This document shows positions 1-8,921 of a DNA stretch of 64,000 nucleotides, in pieces. The DNA comes from Mesorhizobium caraganae. GTDB lineage: Bacteria > Pseudomonadota > Alphaproteobacteria > Rhizobiales > Rhizobiaceae. The notes under the pieces are model-generated. The model was not told the origin of the DNA, ran no database searches, and saw only the letters and a program-made list of their open reading frames with translations. The stretch covers positions 124,001 to 188,000 of the forward strand of contig NZ_JAFCGY010000001.1 in the NCBI RefSeq assembly GCF_016836705.1, given 5' to 3'. The position numbers and the translations under genes were made by a program. Numbering within the stretch: the stretch's first letter is position 1; each line of letters starts with the position of its first letter.

Positions 1-152
1 ACGGGCTGGTTATGGAATACAGGATCGAGTGCCCGAAGCACAACGGCGTGTTCGATTACCGGACCGGCGAAGCGGTGCGCGCGCCGGTCTGCGTGAACCT
101 TAAAACCTACAACACGAAGGTCGAGGACGGCCGCGTGTACATCGAGGTCTGA
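1..152 (+). CDS. Rieske [2Fe-2S] ferredoxin, C-terminal fragment
   Basis: Only the last 49 codons are in the window; the 5' part lies upstream. The reading frame contains CPKHNGVFDYRTGEAV, the second half of the Rieske cluster-binding signature (C-x2-H), followed by a short beta-rich tail ending in GRVYIEV. This resembles small Rieske ferredoxins that pass electrons to oxygenases, such as the MocE type of rhizobia. The TGA is one base before the ATG of the next gene, so the two are probably cotranscribed. The first cluster motif (C-x-H) is not visible, so the exact subfamily cannot be settled. Confidence 0.75.
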   Translation, partial: GLVMEYRIECPKHNGVFDYRTGEAVRAPVCVNLKTYNTKVEDGRVYIEV

Positions 153-153
153 C

Positions 154-936
154 ATGTCCGACAGTTTTACGCTTGCGGCTTGCGCCGAAATGCTTTGGCG
201 CGACCGGCCGATGGAATTCCGCGTCAAGCGCCTCACCGAAATGGGCTTCCAGGTCGGCCTGTGGAACTGGCCCGAGCATGACCTCGCAATGCTGGAGAAA
301 TCCGGCGCCACCTTCTCGATCATGAACGGCTATCTGCGCGGCCGGCTGGCCGATGACGAGGGCGCCGCCGAACTGTTGAAGACGGCAAAGGAGACGGCGG
401 CGGTCGGCAAGCGCCTCGGCGTCGCACGGCTCAATCTGCACGGCACCGGACTGGGCGAGGGCGGCCTGCCGGTCACACCTTGCGAGGCCGTCACCGGCGC
501 GATGTGGCTCAAGGCGCGCGACACGCTGAACCGCGTGGCGGACCTCGCCGAGGCCGAGGGCGTGACCTTCACGCTGGAGAATTTGAACCTTCCGGTCGAC
601 CATCCCGGCGTGCCGTTTGGGCGCGCGGAAGACACGCTGGCGCTGGTGTCGAGCGTGAACCGGCCGGGACTGCGCCTCAATCTCGACCTCTACCATGCGC
701 AGATCGGCGAAGGGAATTTGATCGAGCTCTGCCGCGCCTGCCTGCCATGGATCGGCGAGGTCCAGGTCGCCGATGTCCCGGGACGCATGGAGCCCGGCAC
801 CGGCGAGATCAACTACCGCGGCATCGCCCGTGCGCTGAAGGACATGGGCTATCGCGGACCCGTGGGCATGGAGGCGTTTGCCTCCGGTGATCCCGAGGCA
901 GCCCTGCAGGCCTTCCGCGAAGCTTTCACCATCTGA
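154..936 (+). CDS. Hydroxypyruvate isomerase-like TIM-barrel protein
   Basis: 260 residues, the usual length for the Hyi/xylose-isomerase-like (AP endonuclease 2) TIM-barrel family, which interconverts hydroxypyruvate and tartronate semialdehyde or related small sugars. Two acidic residues sit where the catalytic glutamates of E. coli Hyi are found: E142 in TLENLN and E240 in GMEAF. The family signature QVADVPGR followed by PGTGEINY (about 204-221) is intact, as is LDLYH (about 177-181). It starts one base after the ferredoxin stop and ends 9 bases before the PanB-like gene, so it is part of a small catabolic operon. The substrate cannot be assigned from sequence alone. Confidence 0.85.
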   Translation: MSDSFTLAACAEMLWRDRPMEFRVKRLTEMGFQVGLWNWPEHDLAMLEKSGATFSIMNGYLRGRLADDEGAAELLKTAKETAAVGKRLGVARLNLHGTGLGEGGLPVTPCEAVTGAMWLKARDTLNRVADLAEAEGVTFTLENLNLPVDHPGVPFGRAEDTLALVSSVNRPGLRLNLDLYHAQIGEGNLIELCRACLPWIGEVQVADVPGRMEPGTGEINYRGIARALKDMGYRGPVGMEAFASGDPEAALQAFREAFTI

Positions 937-945
937 GGAACGAGC

Positions 946-1758
946 ATGGTCACCAAGAGTAGTCGCCCCACCGTCGCCGACATCCGCGCCATGAAGAGCC
1001 GCGGACAAAAAATCACCATGCTTTACGTCACGACGCTCGAAGAGGCGGCGGCAGCGGATGCGGCCGGCGTCGACATACTGTCGATCGAGGGCCGCTTCTT
1101 CTCACCAGCGATGCGCGAGGCGGCCGGCCGCTGTTTCGTGCAGGTCGGGCTGCCCTACGGCCCCGCCGGCGATCTGGTCACCGCAGAGGATTATCTCAAA
1201 ACCGCCTACCACTTCATGCGCATCGGTGGCGACTGCTTCTACTGTGCCGCCTCGCTCGATATCCAGAAGGCGCTCTGCGACAACGCTGTACCGGTTGTCG
1301 CCCATGTCGGTCTGATCCCGTCGCAATGCACCTGGACTGGCGGCTTCAAGGCCGTCGGCAGGACCGCCGAGAGCGCGCGTGCGGTGTGGGATCATGTCAA
1401 GCGCCTGGAGGTCATTGGCTGCTTTGGCGCGGAGCTGGAGGTGGTGCCCGACCGGATTGGCGAGCTGATCACCAGGAATACGCCGATGATCATGCTTGGC
1501 ATGGGCGCCGGGCCACATGCCGACGCGCAGTATCTTTTCAGCGAGGACGTGCTCGGCCACACCACCGGCCACAGACCGCGCCACGCCAAGACCTACCGCA
1601 ACTTCGCCGCCGAGTATGAACGGCTGCAGCGCGAGCGTGTCGCCGCCTATCGCGAGTTCATCTCCGACGTGCAGACGGGCGCCTATCCCGAACAGCAGCA
1701 CGTGGTCCCTATCACCGATACGGAGCTGTCCACTTTCAAGGCAGCTCTGGGGCTGTAG
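946..1758 (+). CDS. PanB-like (ketopantoate hydroxymethyltransferase fold) protein with altered active site
   Basis: 270 residues that align over their length with PanB, including HVGLIPS, GGFKAVGRT, LEVVPDRIGELI and GMGAGP. However, several residues that bind Mg or substrate in E. coli PanB are replaced: the Asp45 position is Gly (IEGR, 47-50), the Asp84 position is Gly (QVGLPY, about 66-71), and the Lys112 and Glu114 positions are Tyr and Ala (FYCAAS, about 98-103). Only the Glu181 equivalent (E165) remains. It is therefore unlikely to make ketopantoate and is better called a PEP-mutase/PanB-superfamily protein of unknown reaction. It ends the operon with the ferredoxin and the Hyi-like gene. 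Confidence 0.8.
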   Translation: MVTKSSRPTVADIRAMKSRGQKITMLYVTTLEEAAAADAAGVDILSIEGRFFSPAMREAAGRCFVQVGLPYGPAGDLVTAEDYLKTAYHFMRIGGDCFYCAASLDIQKALCDNAVPVVAHVGLIPSQCTWTGGFKAVGRTAESARAVWDHVKRLEVIGCFGAELEVVPDRIGELITRNTPMIMLGMGAGPHADAQYLFSEDVLGHTTGHRPRHAKTYRNFAAEYERLQRERVAAYREFISDVQTGAYPEQQHVVPITDTELSTFKAALGL

Positions 1759-1774
1759 CGATTTTCAGGCCGGC

Positions 1775-2203
1775 CTAGCGGTCGCCGCTCAACGTGTCGC
1801 GCAGGGCCTGAATTTGCCGGTTCAGGGCATCCAGCTCTGCCAGCGTCATGCCCGAGCGCTCAATCAGGGTCTCGTTGAGGCAATTGCACTGGACGAGCAG
1901 GGTGCGGCCGGCTGGGGTCAGGTCGACCTGCACCTGGCGCTCATCGGTGTGCCTGCGCTGGCGGGTGACGAGACCTGCCTGCTCCATGCGCTTGACCAGC
2001 GGCGTGATCGTGCTCGATTCCAACGCAAGCCTGTGCGCAATAGAGCCGACCGACATGCCGTCGGCCTCGGCAAGCGCGTTGAGCACGAGGTATTGCGGAT
2101 AGGTGATGCCCATCTCGTCCAGCATCGGTTTGTAGGTGCGGTTGATCGCCATGCTGGTGGCGTAGAGGGTGAAACAGAGCTGGTTGTCCAATGGGAGAGG
2201 CAC
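1775..2203 (-). CDS. MarR family regulator, OhrR type
   Basis: A 142-residue winged-helix repressor if the GTG at 2203 is used; that start has AAAGGA seven bases upstream and gives the typical OhrR N-terminus with LDNQLCFTLYA. Cys10 in LCFTLY matches the peroxide-sensing cysteine of OhrR proteins. The DNA-binding region has YPQYLVLNAL, SSTITPLVKRMEQAGLV and DERQVQVDLT. A longer frame begins at 2281 but would run through operator-like palindromes, so it is less likely. The gene is divergent from the hydrolase at 2355 and probably represses both it and itself. Organic peroxide as the inducer is inferred from the cysteine only. Confidence 0.85.
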   Translation of the reverse strand: MPLPLDNQLCFTLYATSMAINRTYKPMLDEMGITYPQYLVLNALAEADGMSVGSIAHRLALESSTITPLVKRMEQAGLVTRQRRHTDERQVQVDLTPAGRTLLVQCNCLNETLIERSGMTLAELDALNRQIQALRDTLSGDR

Positions 2204-2228
2204 GACACATTCCTTTGCCGACTGAGCG

Positions 2229-2333
2229 TTTCGATATGTACCACGAAAAATAATATCGCGATACATATTTTCTGTAGACAAGGGTTTCAGTCTGCGATAC
2301 TCATATCTTTATCGCGATATTGATTATCGCGAA
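2229..2333. promoter_or_regulatory. Divergent operator region with TATCGCGATA palindromes
   Basis: Two perfect copies of the palindrome TATCGCGATA lie at 2254-2263 and 2310-2319, with a near copy TATCGCGA at 2325-2332 and a weaker match near 2229-2245. The region is AT-rich and sits between the MarR-type regulator and the hydrolase, as expected for MarR/OhrR operators that overlap both promoters. Confidence 0.65.
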
Positions 2334-2354
2334 ACGTAATAAACGGAGATTGAG

Positions 2355-3197
2355 ATGACCAAACCCGGCAGCAGCACGATCACCACGAAGGACGGTACCG
2401 AGATTTTCTACAAGGATTGGGGGACCGGCCAGCCCATCGTTTTCCATCACGGCTGGCCGCTGAGCAGCGACGACTGGGACGCCCAGATGCTGTTCTTCCT
2501 GTCGAAGGGTTACCGCGTCATTGCCCATGACCGGCGCGGCCATGGCCGCTCGACGCAGACCGATACGGGCAACGAGATGGACACTTATGCCGCCGATGTC
2601 GCCGAACTTGCGGCGCATCTCGACCTCAAGGGCGCCATCCATGTCGGCCATTCCACCGGTGGCGGCGAAGTGGCGCGCTATGTCGCGAAGTACGGCTCAG
2701 GCGGCCGTGTGGCCAAGGCTGTCCTGATTGGCGCTGTGCCGCCGATCATGCTGAAGACGCCGGCCAATCCCGGCGGCCTGCCGATCGAGGTCTTCGACGG
2801 TTTCCGCTCCGCACAGGCCGCCAACCGCGCCCAGTTCTTCCACGATGTTGCGGCTGGCCCGTTCTACGGCTTCAACCGTCCCGGCGCCCAAGTCTCGCAG
2901 GCTGTGGTCGAAAATTGGTGGCGCCAGGGCATGATGGGCGGCACCAAGGCGCATTATGATTGCATCAAGGCGTTCTCGGAAACCGACTTCACCGACGATC
3001 TGAAGGCCATCGACGTGCCGGTGCTGGTCATGCATGGCGACGACGACCAGATCGTTCCGATCGCGGACTCGGCGCTGCTGTCGGTCAAGCTGCTCAAGAA
3101 GGGTGAGCTCAAGGTCTACAAGGGCTTCCCGCATGGCATGGCCACCACCCACGCCGACGTCATCAACGCCGACCTCCTGGCCTTCATCAAGGCCTAA
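2355..3197 (+). CDS. Alpha/beta hydrolase, non-heme chloroperoxidase/esterase type
   Basis: 280 residues with the full alpha/beta hydrolase layout: oxyanion-hole [11 protein letters not shown] (about 31-41), strand [13 protein letters not shown], nucleophile elbow GHSTGGGE with Ser100, acid in [13 protein letters not shown] and the C-terminal His in [11 protein letters not shown]. This pattern is typical of cofactor-free haloperoxidases and aryl esterases. No signal peptide, so cytoplasmic. GGAG lies just before the ATG. Its divergent OhrR-like neighbour and the palindromes between them suggest induction by peroxides or reactive electrophiles; the substrate is unknown. Confidence 0.9.
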   Translation: MTKPGSSTITTKDGTEIFYKDWGTGQPIVFHHGWPLSSDDWDAQMLFFLSKGYRVIAHDRRGHGRSTQTDTGNEMDTYAADVAELAAHLDLKGAIHVGHSTGGGEVARYVAKYGSGGRVAKAVLIGAVPPIMLKTPANPGGLPIEVFDGFRSAQAANRAQFFHDVAAGPFYGFNRPGAQVSQAVVENWWRQGMMGGTKAHYDCIKAFSETDFTDDLKAIDVPVLVMHGDDDQIVPIADSALLSVKLLKKGELKVYKGFPHGMATTHADVINADLLAFIKA

Positions 3198-3217
3198 TAC
3201 TTTCGACTCGGAATAGG

Positions 3218-3247
3218 CAAGGCACCCGCCATCAGGCGGGTGCCTTG
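3218..3247. terminator. Strong hairpin between convergent hydrolase genes
   Basis: A perfect 13-bp stem (CAAGGCACCCGCC, loop ATCA, GGCGGGTGCCTTG) lies between the stop codons of two convergent hydrolase genes and can act in either direction. Confidence 0.85.
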
Positions 3248-3274
3248 TGCTTTCATCGAAATGTCCGCGAGGCC

Positions 3275-4189
3275 TTATTTGGCGAGAAAACCCGTGATCA
3301 ACTTGACGGTGGCGTCGGGGTTTTCCTCCATGATCCAGTGACCGGAGTCGGGCACGATGCCACCCGCGACATCGGTCGCAACAAGCCGCAGGATATCGGC
3401 CTGCGTGGTGCCGGCGGATTTTTCCCCGCCAACAGCCAGCACCGGCATGGTCAGTTTGCCACCAGCGGCGAGCATCGCCTGGTTGTCGATCGCGTCCTGG
3501 TCAAAGGCCTTGAACTGCTCGAACGCGTCATGCATCGCATGCGGGCGGGCATAGAGTTTGGCGTAGTGCTTGCGCGTTGCCTCGTCGATCTTCTTGGGGT
3601 CGGCCGACAGCTCGTTGTAGAAGCGATCGAGATAGATGCGCTCGCGCCCTGCGACCAGCCGCTCCATATCCGGGCCGCGGAAGTTGAAGTGCCAAAGCAG
3701 CGGGCTTTGCTTGATCTTTTCCCAGTCGCCGATGCCGGGCAGCGGCGCATCGATGATGACCCATTTGGTGATGCGCTTGGGATATTGCGCGGCAAGCGCA
3801 TAGCCGACCATGTTGCCGATGTCGTGGGTGACCAGGTCTGCCTTGTCGATCTTAAGCGCGTCCATCACCCCGGCGATGTCGACGGCCTGGTTCTTCTTGG
3901 TGTAGCCGGCTTCCGGGTGGGCAGACAGACCCATGCCGCGCAGGTCCGGCACGATGACGGTGTGGTCCTTCGCAAGCGCCACCGCCGCAGCGCCCCACAT
4001 GTCTCCGGTATCGGCGAAGCCGTGCAGCAGCACGACAGCGGGACCCTTTCCGCCGACGCGCACATAGAGTTTGGTGCCGTTGGTTTCGACGGACTGCGTC
4101 TTGAAACCTGGCGGAAAAGGAACGATGCGTGCCGTAGCCTGCACGGTAACAAGAAGCACGCCCAACACGGCCAACACGATCTTGCGCAT
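3275..4189 (-). CDS. Secreted alpha/beta hydrolase, epoxide hydrolase/dehalogenase-like
   Basis: 304 residues from the ATG at 4189, chosen because GGAG lies about seven bases upstream; the frame remains open 40 codons further but without signal features. Residues 1-20 (MRKIVLAVLGVLLVTVQATA) form a signal peptide, so the product is periplasmic. The fold has LLHGFADTGDMW, DLRGMG and an aspartate at the nucleophile elbow (D123 in THDIGNMVG), as in epoxide hydrolases and haloalkane/fluoroacetate dehalogenases, with a C-terminal DSGHWIMEE catalytic His. An Asp nucleophile argues against a simple serine esterase. The natural substrate is not evident. Confidence 0.85.
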   Translation of the reverse strand: MRKIVLAVLGVLLVTVQATARIVPFPPGFKTQSVETNGTKLYVRVGGKGPAVVLLHGFADTGDMWGAAAVALAKDHTVIVPDLRGMGLSAHPEAGYTKKNQAVDIAGVMDALKIDKADLVTHDIGNMVGYALAAQYPKRITKWVIIDAPLPGIGDWEKIKQSPLLWHFNFRGPDMERLVAGRERIYLDRFYNELSADPKKIDEATRKHYAKLYARPHAMHDAFEQFKAFDQDAIDNQAMLAAGGKLTMPVLAVGGEKSAGTTQADILRLVATDVAGGIVPDSGHWIMEENPDATVKLITGFLAK

Positions 4190-4288
4190 ATCATTCTCCA
4201 GAGACGTTGAGGATCTGTGGCAGCGTCGCCCCGCGCACACGTTTCGAACACTAACAGGCTTTTCACCTGGCGCATGGGAAAGAATCAA

Positions 4289-4316
4289 TAAGGGCGTGGC
4301 AGCTGCCACGCCCTTA
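4289..4316 (-). terminator. Terminator of the MFS exporter gene
   Basis: A perfect 28-base palindrome (TAAGGGCGTGGCAG and its complement) lies 25 bases beyond the MFS stop codon, between that gene and the secreted hydrolase gene. Confidence 0.8.
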
Positions 4317-4340
4317 TGTCGAGTCCTGGAGATCGGTGTC

Positions 4341-5585
4341 TTAGCTGGCTATCGCCTGCGCCTTCCTGGCTTCCTTCATGTTGGGCAGGAACACCGTCAG
4401 CAGGCCGAGCAGCGGGAGATACGAGCAGACCTGGAAGACGAAATCGATGCCCTTCATGTCGGCAACGACGCCGAGCACGGCGGCCGCGATGCCGCCCATA
4501 CCGAAGGCGAAGCCGAAGAAGATGCCGGCGATCGTGCCGACGCGCCCCGGCACCAGTTCCTGTGCAAACACAACGATGTTGGAGAAGGCCGAGGACAGGA
4601 TCAGGCCGATCAGCACCGTCAGTACCATCGTCCATTCGAAATTGGCGTAAGGCAGCGCCAGCGTGAACGGCAGCACGCCGACGATCGAGAACCAGATCAT
4701 CGCCTTCTGGCCATAGCGGTCGCCGAACGGGCCGCCGAGCAGGATGCCCAGCGCCGAGGCGCCGAGGAACAGGAACAACATGACCTGGCTCATCTGCACC
4801 GAAAGGCCGAACTTATGGATGGAATAGAAGGTGTAGTAGCTGGAGAGCGATGCGATGTAGGCGTTCTTGGTCAGCACCAGCAGCGTCAGCACCGCCAGCG
4901 CTCCCATGACCTTTTTACGCGGGAAGGGCGAGACGAAGCTTGCCGCCTTGCGGCTACCCTGCGCGGCGCGCATCCGGCTGTACCAGCCGCCGACCCGCGA
5001 CAGAACGATGATGCCGATCAGCGAGCCAACGGCGAACCAGGAGATGCTGGTCTGGCCGAAGGGCACGACGATGAAGGCAGCGAGCAGCGGCCCCATCGAC
5101 TGGCCGAAATTGCCGCCGACCTGGAACAGCGATTGCGCCAGGCCAAAGCGGCCGCCCGAGGCGAAACGGGCAATGCGCGAGGATTCCGGATGGAAGATCG
5201 CCGAGCCGATGCCGATTAGCGAGGCGCCGACCAGAAGCAGCGCATAGTGGCCGGCATAGGCGAGCACGATCAGGCCGATCAGCGAGGACGCCATGCCATA
5301 GGGCAGGGAATAGGGCATTGGCCGCTTGTCGGTGATCATGCCGATGATCGGCTGCAGCAGCGACGCCGTGACCTGGAAGGTGAAGGTCAAAAGACCGATT
5401 TGCCAGAAATCGAGACCGTAATTCTCTTTCAGCAGCGGATAGATCGCCGGCAGCAGCGACTGCATGATGTCGTTGATGCCGTGGCAAAAGCTCACCGCAA
5501 GGATGACGGTGAAGGCGGTTGCCTGGACTGAAGGGAGGCTGGCGCTCGGCTGCGGCGCAATGCTGGCGGCTGTCGTATCGGTCAA
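4341..5585 (-). CDS. MFS transporter, fosmidomycin resistance (Fsr) type
   Basis: About 414 residues with 12 predicted membrane segments. The N-terminal half carries SFCHGINDIMQSLLPAIYPL, the loop IIGMITDKRP and GIGSAIFHPESSRIA, all characteristic of the Fsr subgroup of drug exporters in the major facilitator superfamily. The start is a TTG at 5585 preceded by GGAG at good spacing. It is divergent from an AraC-type gene, the usual local regulator of such exporters, and ends at its own terminator. Export of fosmidomycin or a related compound is inferred from family only. Confidence 0.9.
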   Translation of the reverse strand: MTDTTAASIAPQPSASLPSVQATAFTVILAVSFCHGINDIMQSLLPAIYPLLKENYGLDFWQIGLLTFTFQVTASLLQPIIGMITDKRPMPYSLPYGMASSLIGLIVLAYAGHYALLLVGASLIGIGSAIFHPESSRIARFASGGRFGLAQSLFQVGGNFGQSMGPLLAAFIVVPFGQTSISWFAVGSLIGIIVLSRVGGWYSRMRAAQGSRKAASFVSPFPRKKVMGALAVLTLLVLTKNAYIASLSSYYTFYSIHKFGLSVQMSQVMLFLFLGASALGILLGGPFGDRYGQKAMIWFSIVGVLPFTLALPYANFEWTMVLTVLIGLILSSAFSNIVVFAQELVPGRVGTIAGIFFGFAFGMGGIAAAVLGVVADMKGIDFVFQVCSYLPLLGLLTVFLPNMKEARKAQAIAS

Positions 5586-5766
5586 GGCAGGCTCCGAGGT
5601 CTTTTTGGCGGGCGTTTGCCCGCAGGCAGGCTTGGCGGCCGCATCTTGCGGACCGTCTTAAGGACGCTCGTCTGAAGCGCCTTGGGGGACGACTGCCTTA
5701 TAAGCCGCTTGCGAGGCGACTTCTTTCGTGGTTTGGTCCAATAGTTTCGCAAGTGGGCCATAGCCA

Positions 5767-6645
5767 ATGCCACATGGCAGGGACGTCTTCCGCGCCGGTA
5801 ATGCCGATCTCGGCCGATTGCACGAAAGCCGCTGGCAATGGCTCGAGGAAGTTTCCGGGCCGGCGGTGGCTTTGCCGACCGAATATCCCGACGGTTATCA
5901 TGTGCCGCAACACCGCCACAGCCGCAGCCAGTTGCTGCATGCGCTGGTCGGTGTCGTGCTGGTGACGACCCGGTACGGGCGCTGGATGGTGCCGCCCGAC
6001 CACGCAATGTGGATACCGGCCGGCACCGAGCATTCCGTCGAAATGCTGGGTGATGTTTCGATGCGCTCCGTCTATGTCATGCCGGGCGCGATCCCCGGGC
6101 TGCCGGAAGGTTTGCGCGTCGTCGGCGTCACCGAACTGATGCACAGCCTGATCGTCGAATCAGAAAAGCTGCCTCAAGGCGGCGAACTGGAAGGACGCGG
6201 CGGGCTGATCATGAACCTGCTGTTGCATGAAATCCCGATCTTGCCGGAGCGGCCGCTCGGGCTGCCGTTCCCGTCCGATCCAAGGCTGGCAGCGCTCTGC
6301 CGGCGCTTTGTCGCCGCACCGTCTCCGCATGCCACGATCGACGAGTGGGCCGATGCCGCCGGGATGAGCCGGCGCTCTTTCACCCGGGCCTTCCATCGCC
6401 AGACCGGGCTGTCACTGTCGACATGGCGCCAACAGGCCTGTCTGTTCGCGGCGCTGCCCAGGCTCGCTGACGGCGAGCCGATCACCAGGGTGGCGCTCGA
6501 CCTCGGCTATGACAGCGTGCCGGCCTTCATCACCATGTTCAAGCGCATGCTCGGCGCCTCGCCGCGCGGCTATATGCGCGGCGCGCGCGACAGTGGCGAA
6601 GCTTTGCGGCGAGCCCCGCCTCGGCTTGAGGCTCCGGCACCATAG
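5767..6645 (+). CDS. AraC family transcriptional regulator with N-terminal cupin
   Basis: 292 residues. The N-terminal half is a cupin sensor (PQHRHSRSQLLHAL and PPDHAMWIPAGTEHSVEM), and the C-terminal 100 residues form the two helix-turn-helix units of AraC proteins (MSRRSFTRAFHRQTGLS and LDLGYDSVPAFITMFKRMLGASPRGYM). Divergence from the Fsr-type exporter, with about 180 bases between them, suggests it controls that gene. The ribosome site before the ATG is weak. Its stop codon merges with a dispersed repeat element. Confidence 0.88.
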   Translation: MPHGRDVFRAGNADLGRLHESRWQWLEEVSGPAVALPTEYPDGYHVPQHRHSRSQLLHALVGVVLVTTRYGRWMVPPDHAMWIPAGTEHSVEMLGDVSMRSVYVMPGAIPGLPEGLRVVGVTELMHSLIVESEKLPQGGELEGRGGLIMNLLLHEIPILPERPLGLPFPSDPRLAALCRRFVAAPSPHATIDEWADAAGMSRRSFTRAFHRQTGLSLSTWRQQACLFAALPRLADGEPITRVALDLGYDSVPAFITMFKRMLGASPRGYMRGARDSGEALRRAPPRLEAPAP

Positions 6646-6746
6646 AGCGGGTCACCGTTTCACGGAAACGATGACCCGCTCTATCTCTTTGGTTTTACGC
6701 AATTCCGGAGGGAAAACCGCTTCACACTTTTCCTGGAATTGCTTTT
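6644..6746. repeat. RIME-like intergenic repeat, copy 1
   Basis: Two consecutive stem-loops: AGAGCGGGTCA with TGACCCGCTCT around an inner CGTTTC/GAAACG, then CAATTCC and TTTTCCTGGAATTG. It fills the whole gap between two convergent genes and overlaps the first stop codon. Copies at 12563-12662 and 40091-40213 share the same plan. It may serve as a bidirectional terminator. Confidence 0.85.
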
Positions 6747-7716
6747 AGTCCATCTGGACGCCGCTGGCCTTGACGATCGGCTCCCATTTGGCGAGCTCGG
6801 CTTTCACATGCGCGCCAAGCTCTTCCGGGGTGGAGGCCACGATCGAGGCGCTGAACTGGGCCATGCGGGCAACCACGTCCGGATCTTTCAGGGATTCAAT
6901 TGCCGCTTTCTGAAGCACGGCGATCACTTCCGTTGGCGTGCCCGCAGGTGCGAACAGAGCGTTCCAGCTGTAGGTTTCATAGCCGGGGATGGTCTCGGCA
7001 ATGGCCGGTATGTCAGGGAAGGAGGGAACGCGCTCCTTGGTGGTAACGCCGAGCGCTCTCAGCGTTCCGCTCTTGATATGCCCTGACGAGGACGGAAGGT
7101 TGTCGAACATCATCGGCACCTGATTCCCGATGACGTCGTTCAAGGCCGGTCCGGCGCCCTTGTAGGGAATGTGCTGCATGCTGACGCCGGCCATCGTCTT
7201 GAAAAGCTCGCCGGAGAGATGGAGCGGGGTGCCATTGCCTGATGAGGCGTAGGCGTATTTGTCCGGGTCCTTCTTCAGCATCTCGATCAGTTCCTTGACG
7301 TCCTTGGCGGGGAACTCGGGGTTCACGACGAGGACGTTCGGCACCAGGACAAGCAGCGATATCGGCGCGAAATCCTTCTCCGCGTCATAGGGCTTTGTCT
7401 TCAGGATCAGAGGGTTGAGCGCGTGTGTGGCAACTGTGCCCATGAGGATTGTGTAGCCGTCGGGTTCGGCCCGAGCGACCTGGGCAGCACCAATGCTGCC
7501 GCCGGCTCCGCCGACATTTTCGACGACAATCTGCTGGCCGAGTTTTTCGGACATCTTGTTGGCGACGAGGCGCGCGACCAGATCCGTGGAGCCGCCGGCG
7601 GAAAAGGGGACGACCATTGTGATGGTCCGATCCGGAAAATCGGCGGCCCAGGCCGCCGGTGCCGAAAAGGCGGCCGCGATGGAAACCGCAAGTCCGAGCA
7701 AAGTCCTACGCCGCAT
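6745..7716 (-). CDS. Bug/TctC family tripartite tricarboxylate transporter substrate-binding protein
   Basis: 323 residues with a signal peptide (1-24, ending AAWAAD), so periplasmic. The sequence carries the Bug hallmarks: FPDRTITMVVPFSAGGSTDLVAR, VENVGGAGGSIGA and GYTILMGTVATHALNP, then HIPYKGAGPALNDVIG. Such proteins bind carboxylates or similar small anions, usually for a TctAB permease. No permease genes are adjacent, so it is an orphan receptor, as many Bug proteins are. GGAGGAG precedes the ATG. The ligand is unknown. Confidence 0.92.
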   Translation of the reverse strand: MRRRTLLGLAVSIAAAFSAPAAWAADFPDRTITMVVPFSAGGSTDLVARLVANKMSEKLGQQIVVENVGGAGGSIGAAQVARAEPDGYTILMGTVATHALNPLILKTKPYDAEKDFAPISLLVLVPNVLVVNPEFPAKDVKELIEMLKKDPDKYAYASSGNGTPLHLSGELFKTMAGVSMQHIPYKGAGPALNDVIGNQVPMMFDNLPSSSGHIKSGTLRALGVTTKERVPSFPDIPAIAETIPGYETYSWNALFAPAGTPTEVIAVLQKAAIESLKDPDVVARMAQFSASIVASTPEELGAHVKAELAKWEPIVKASGVQMD

Positions 7717-7826
7717 CTGCTACTCCTCCATTGTTTGGAGGGGCAGTATGCCATGCTAAGCGCGTCAGGAGAAACGTCTGCTTCCCGCAACAGTGCAGAT
7801 TACGGGCCGCTAATGTGTGCGTCCGC

Positions 7827-8762
7827 TTAGTCGAACAGGCTCGACACGGACTCTTCGGTCGCCGTGCGCGAGATCGCCTCGCCCATCAGGTCGGCGATGG
7901 AGATGACGCGGATGTTCGGCGCGTCGAGCACGCCCTGCGTCGGCTGGATGGAATCGGTGATCACCAATTCCTGCAGCTTCGAGCCGGCGATACGGGCCAC
8001 CGCGCCGCCCGACAGCACGCCATGGGTGATGTAGGCAGTGACGCTGGTGGCGCCGTTGGCGAGCAGAGCATCGGCGGCGTTGCACAGCGTGCCGCCGGAA
8101 TCGACGATGTCGTCGATCAAGAGGCAATCCTTGCCGGCGACCGCGCCGATGATGTTCATCACTTCGGATTCGCCGGGGCGTTCGCGGCGCTTGTCGACGA
8201 TGGCCAGTTGGGCGTCGAAACGCTTGGCCAGCGCACGGGCGCGGACCACGCCACCGATATCGGGCGAGACGACGACGACATTGGCAAGCTGCTTGTATTT
8301 CGCCTTCACGTCGCGTGCCATCACCGGCACCGAGAACAGATTGTCGGTCGGAATGTCGAAAAAGCCCTGGATCTGGCCGGCATGGAGATCGAGCGTCAAA
8401 ACGCGGTCGACACCGGCGCGGGTGATCATGTTGGCGACCAACTTGGCCGAAATGGGCGTGCGGCCCGAGGCGCGGCGATCCTGCCTGGCGTAGCCGAAAT
8501 AGGGGATGACCGCGGTGATGCGCTTGGCCGAGGAGCGCATGAAGGCGTCGATCATGATGAGCAGTTCCATCAGATGATCGTTGGTCGGAAATGAGGTCGA
8601 CTGCAGGATGAAGACATCCTCGCCGCGCACGTTTTCCTGGATTTCGACGAAGATTTCCTGATCGGCGAAACGTCTGACGCTGGCCTTGCCCAGCGGGACG
8701 TTGAGATAGCGGGCGACCGCTTCGGCCAGCACCCGGTTGGAATTGCCCGCGAAAAGCTTCAT
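7827..8762 (-). CDS. prs: Ribose-phosphate pyrophosphokinase
   Basis: 311 residues, full length for class I PRPP synthase, which makes PRPP from ribose 5-phosphate and ATP for nucleotide, His and Trp synthesis. Visible features are [18 protein letters not shown] near the N-terminus, [18 protein letters not shown] with the ATP-binding flexible region, [14 protein letters not shown] and the PRPP-binding loop [13 protein letters not shown]. It follows the lipoprotein gene in the same direction after about 160 bases and is a housekeeping cytoplasmic enzyme. Confidence 0.98.
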   Translation of the reverse strand: MKLFAGNSNRVLAEAVARYLNVPLGKASVRRFADQEIFVEIQENVRGEDVFILQSTSFPTNDHLMELLIMIDAFMRSSAKRITAVIPYFGYARQDRRASGRTPISAKLVANMITRAGVDRVLTLDLHAGQIQGFFDIPTDNLFSVPVMARDVKAKYKQLANVVVVSPDIGGVVRARALAKRFDAQLAIVDKRRERPGESEVMNIIGAVAGKDCLLIDDIVDSGGTLCNAADALLANGATSVTAYITHGVLSGGAVARIAGSKLQELVITDSIQPTQGVLDAPNIRVISIADLMGEAISRTATEESVSSLFD

Positions 8763-8921
8763 GCACCGTTCCTGGCGAAGGATAGAGAGGCCCGACAGAC
8801 TCTCGAAAGCCTCTTAACCGGGCTTTTAGCGAGCCGTGCCGGTATTGCAAGCCTCGTCAACCGGAATCCGCCGGCTAATCTCAAAAACGTCAACGCATGA
8901 CGGATGCCGGCAACAGGCGGA

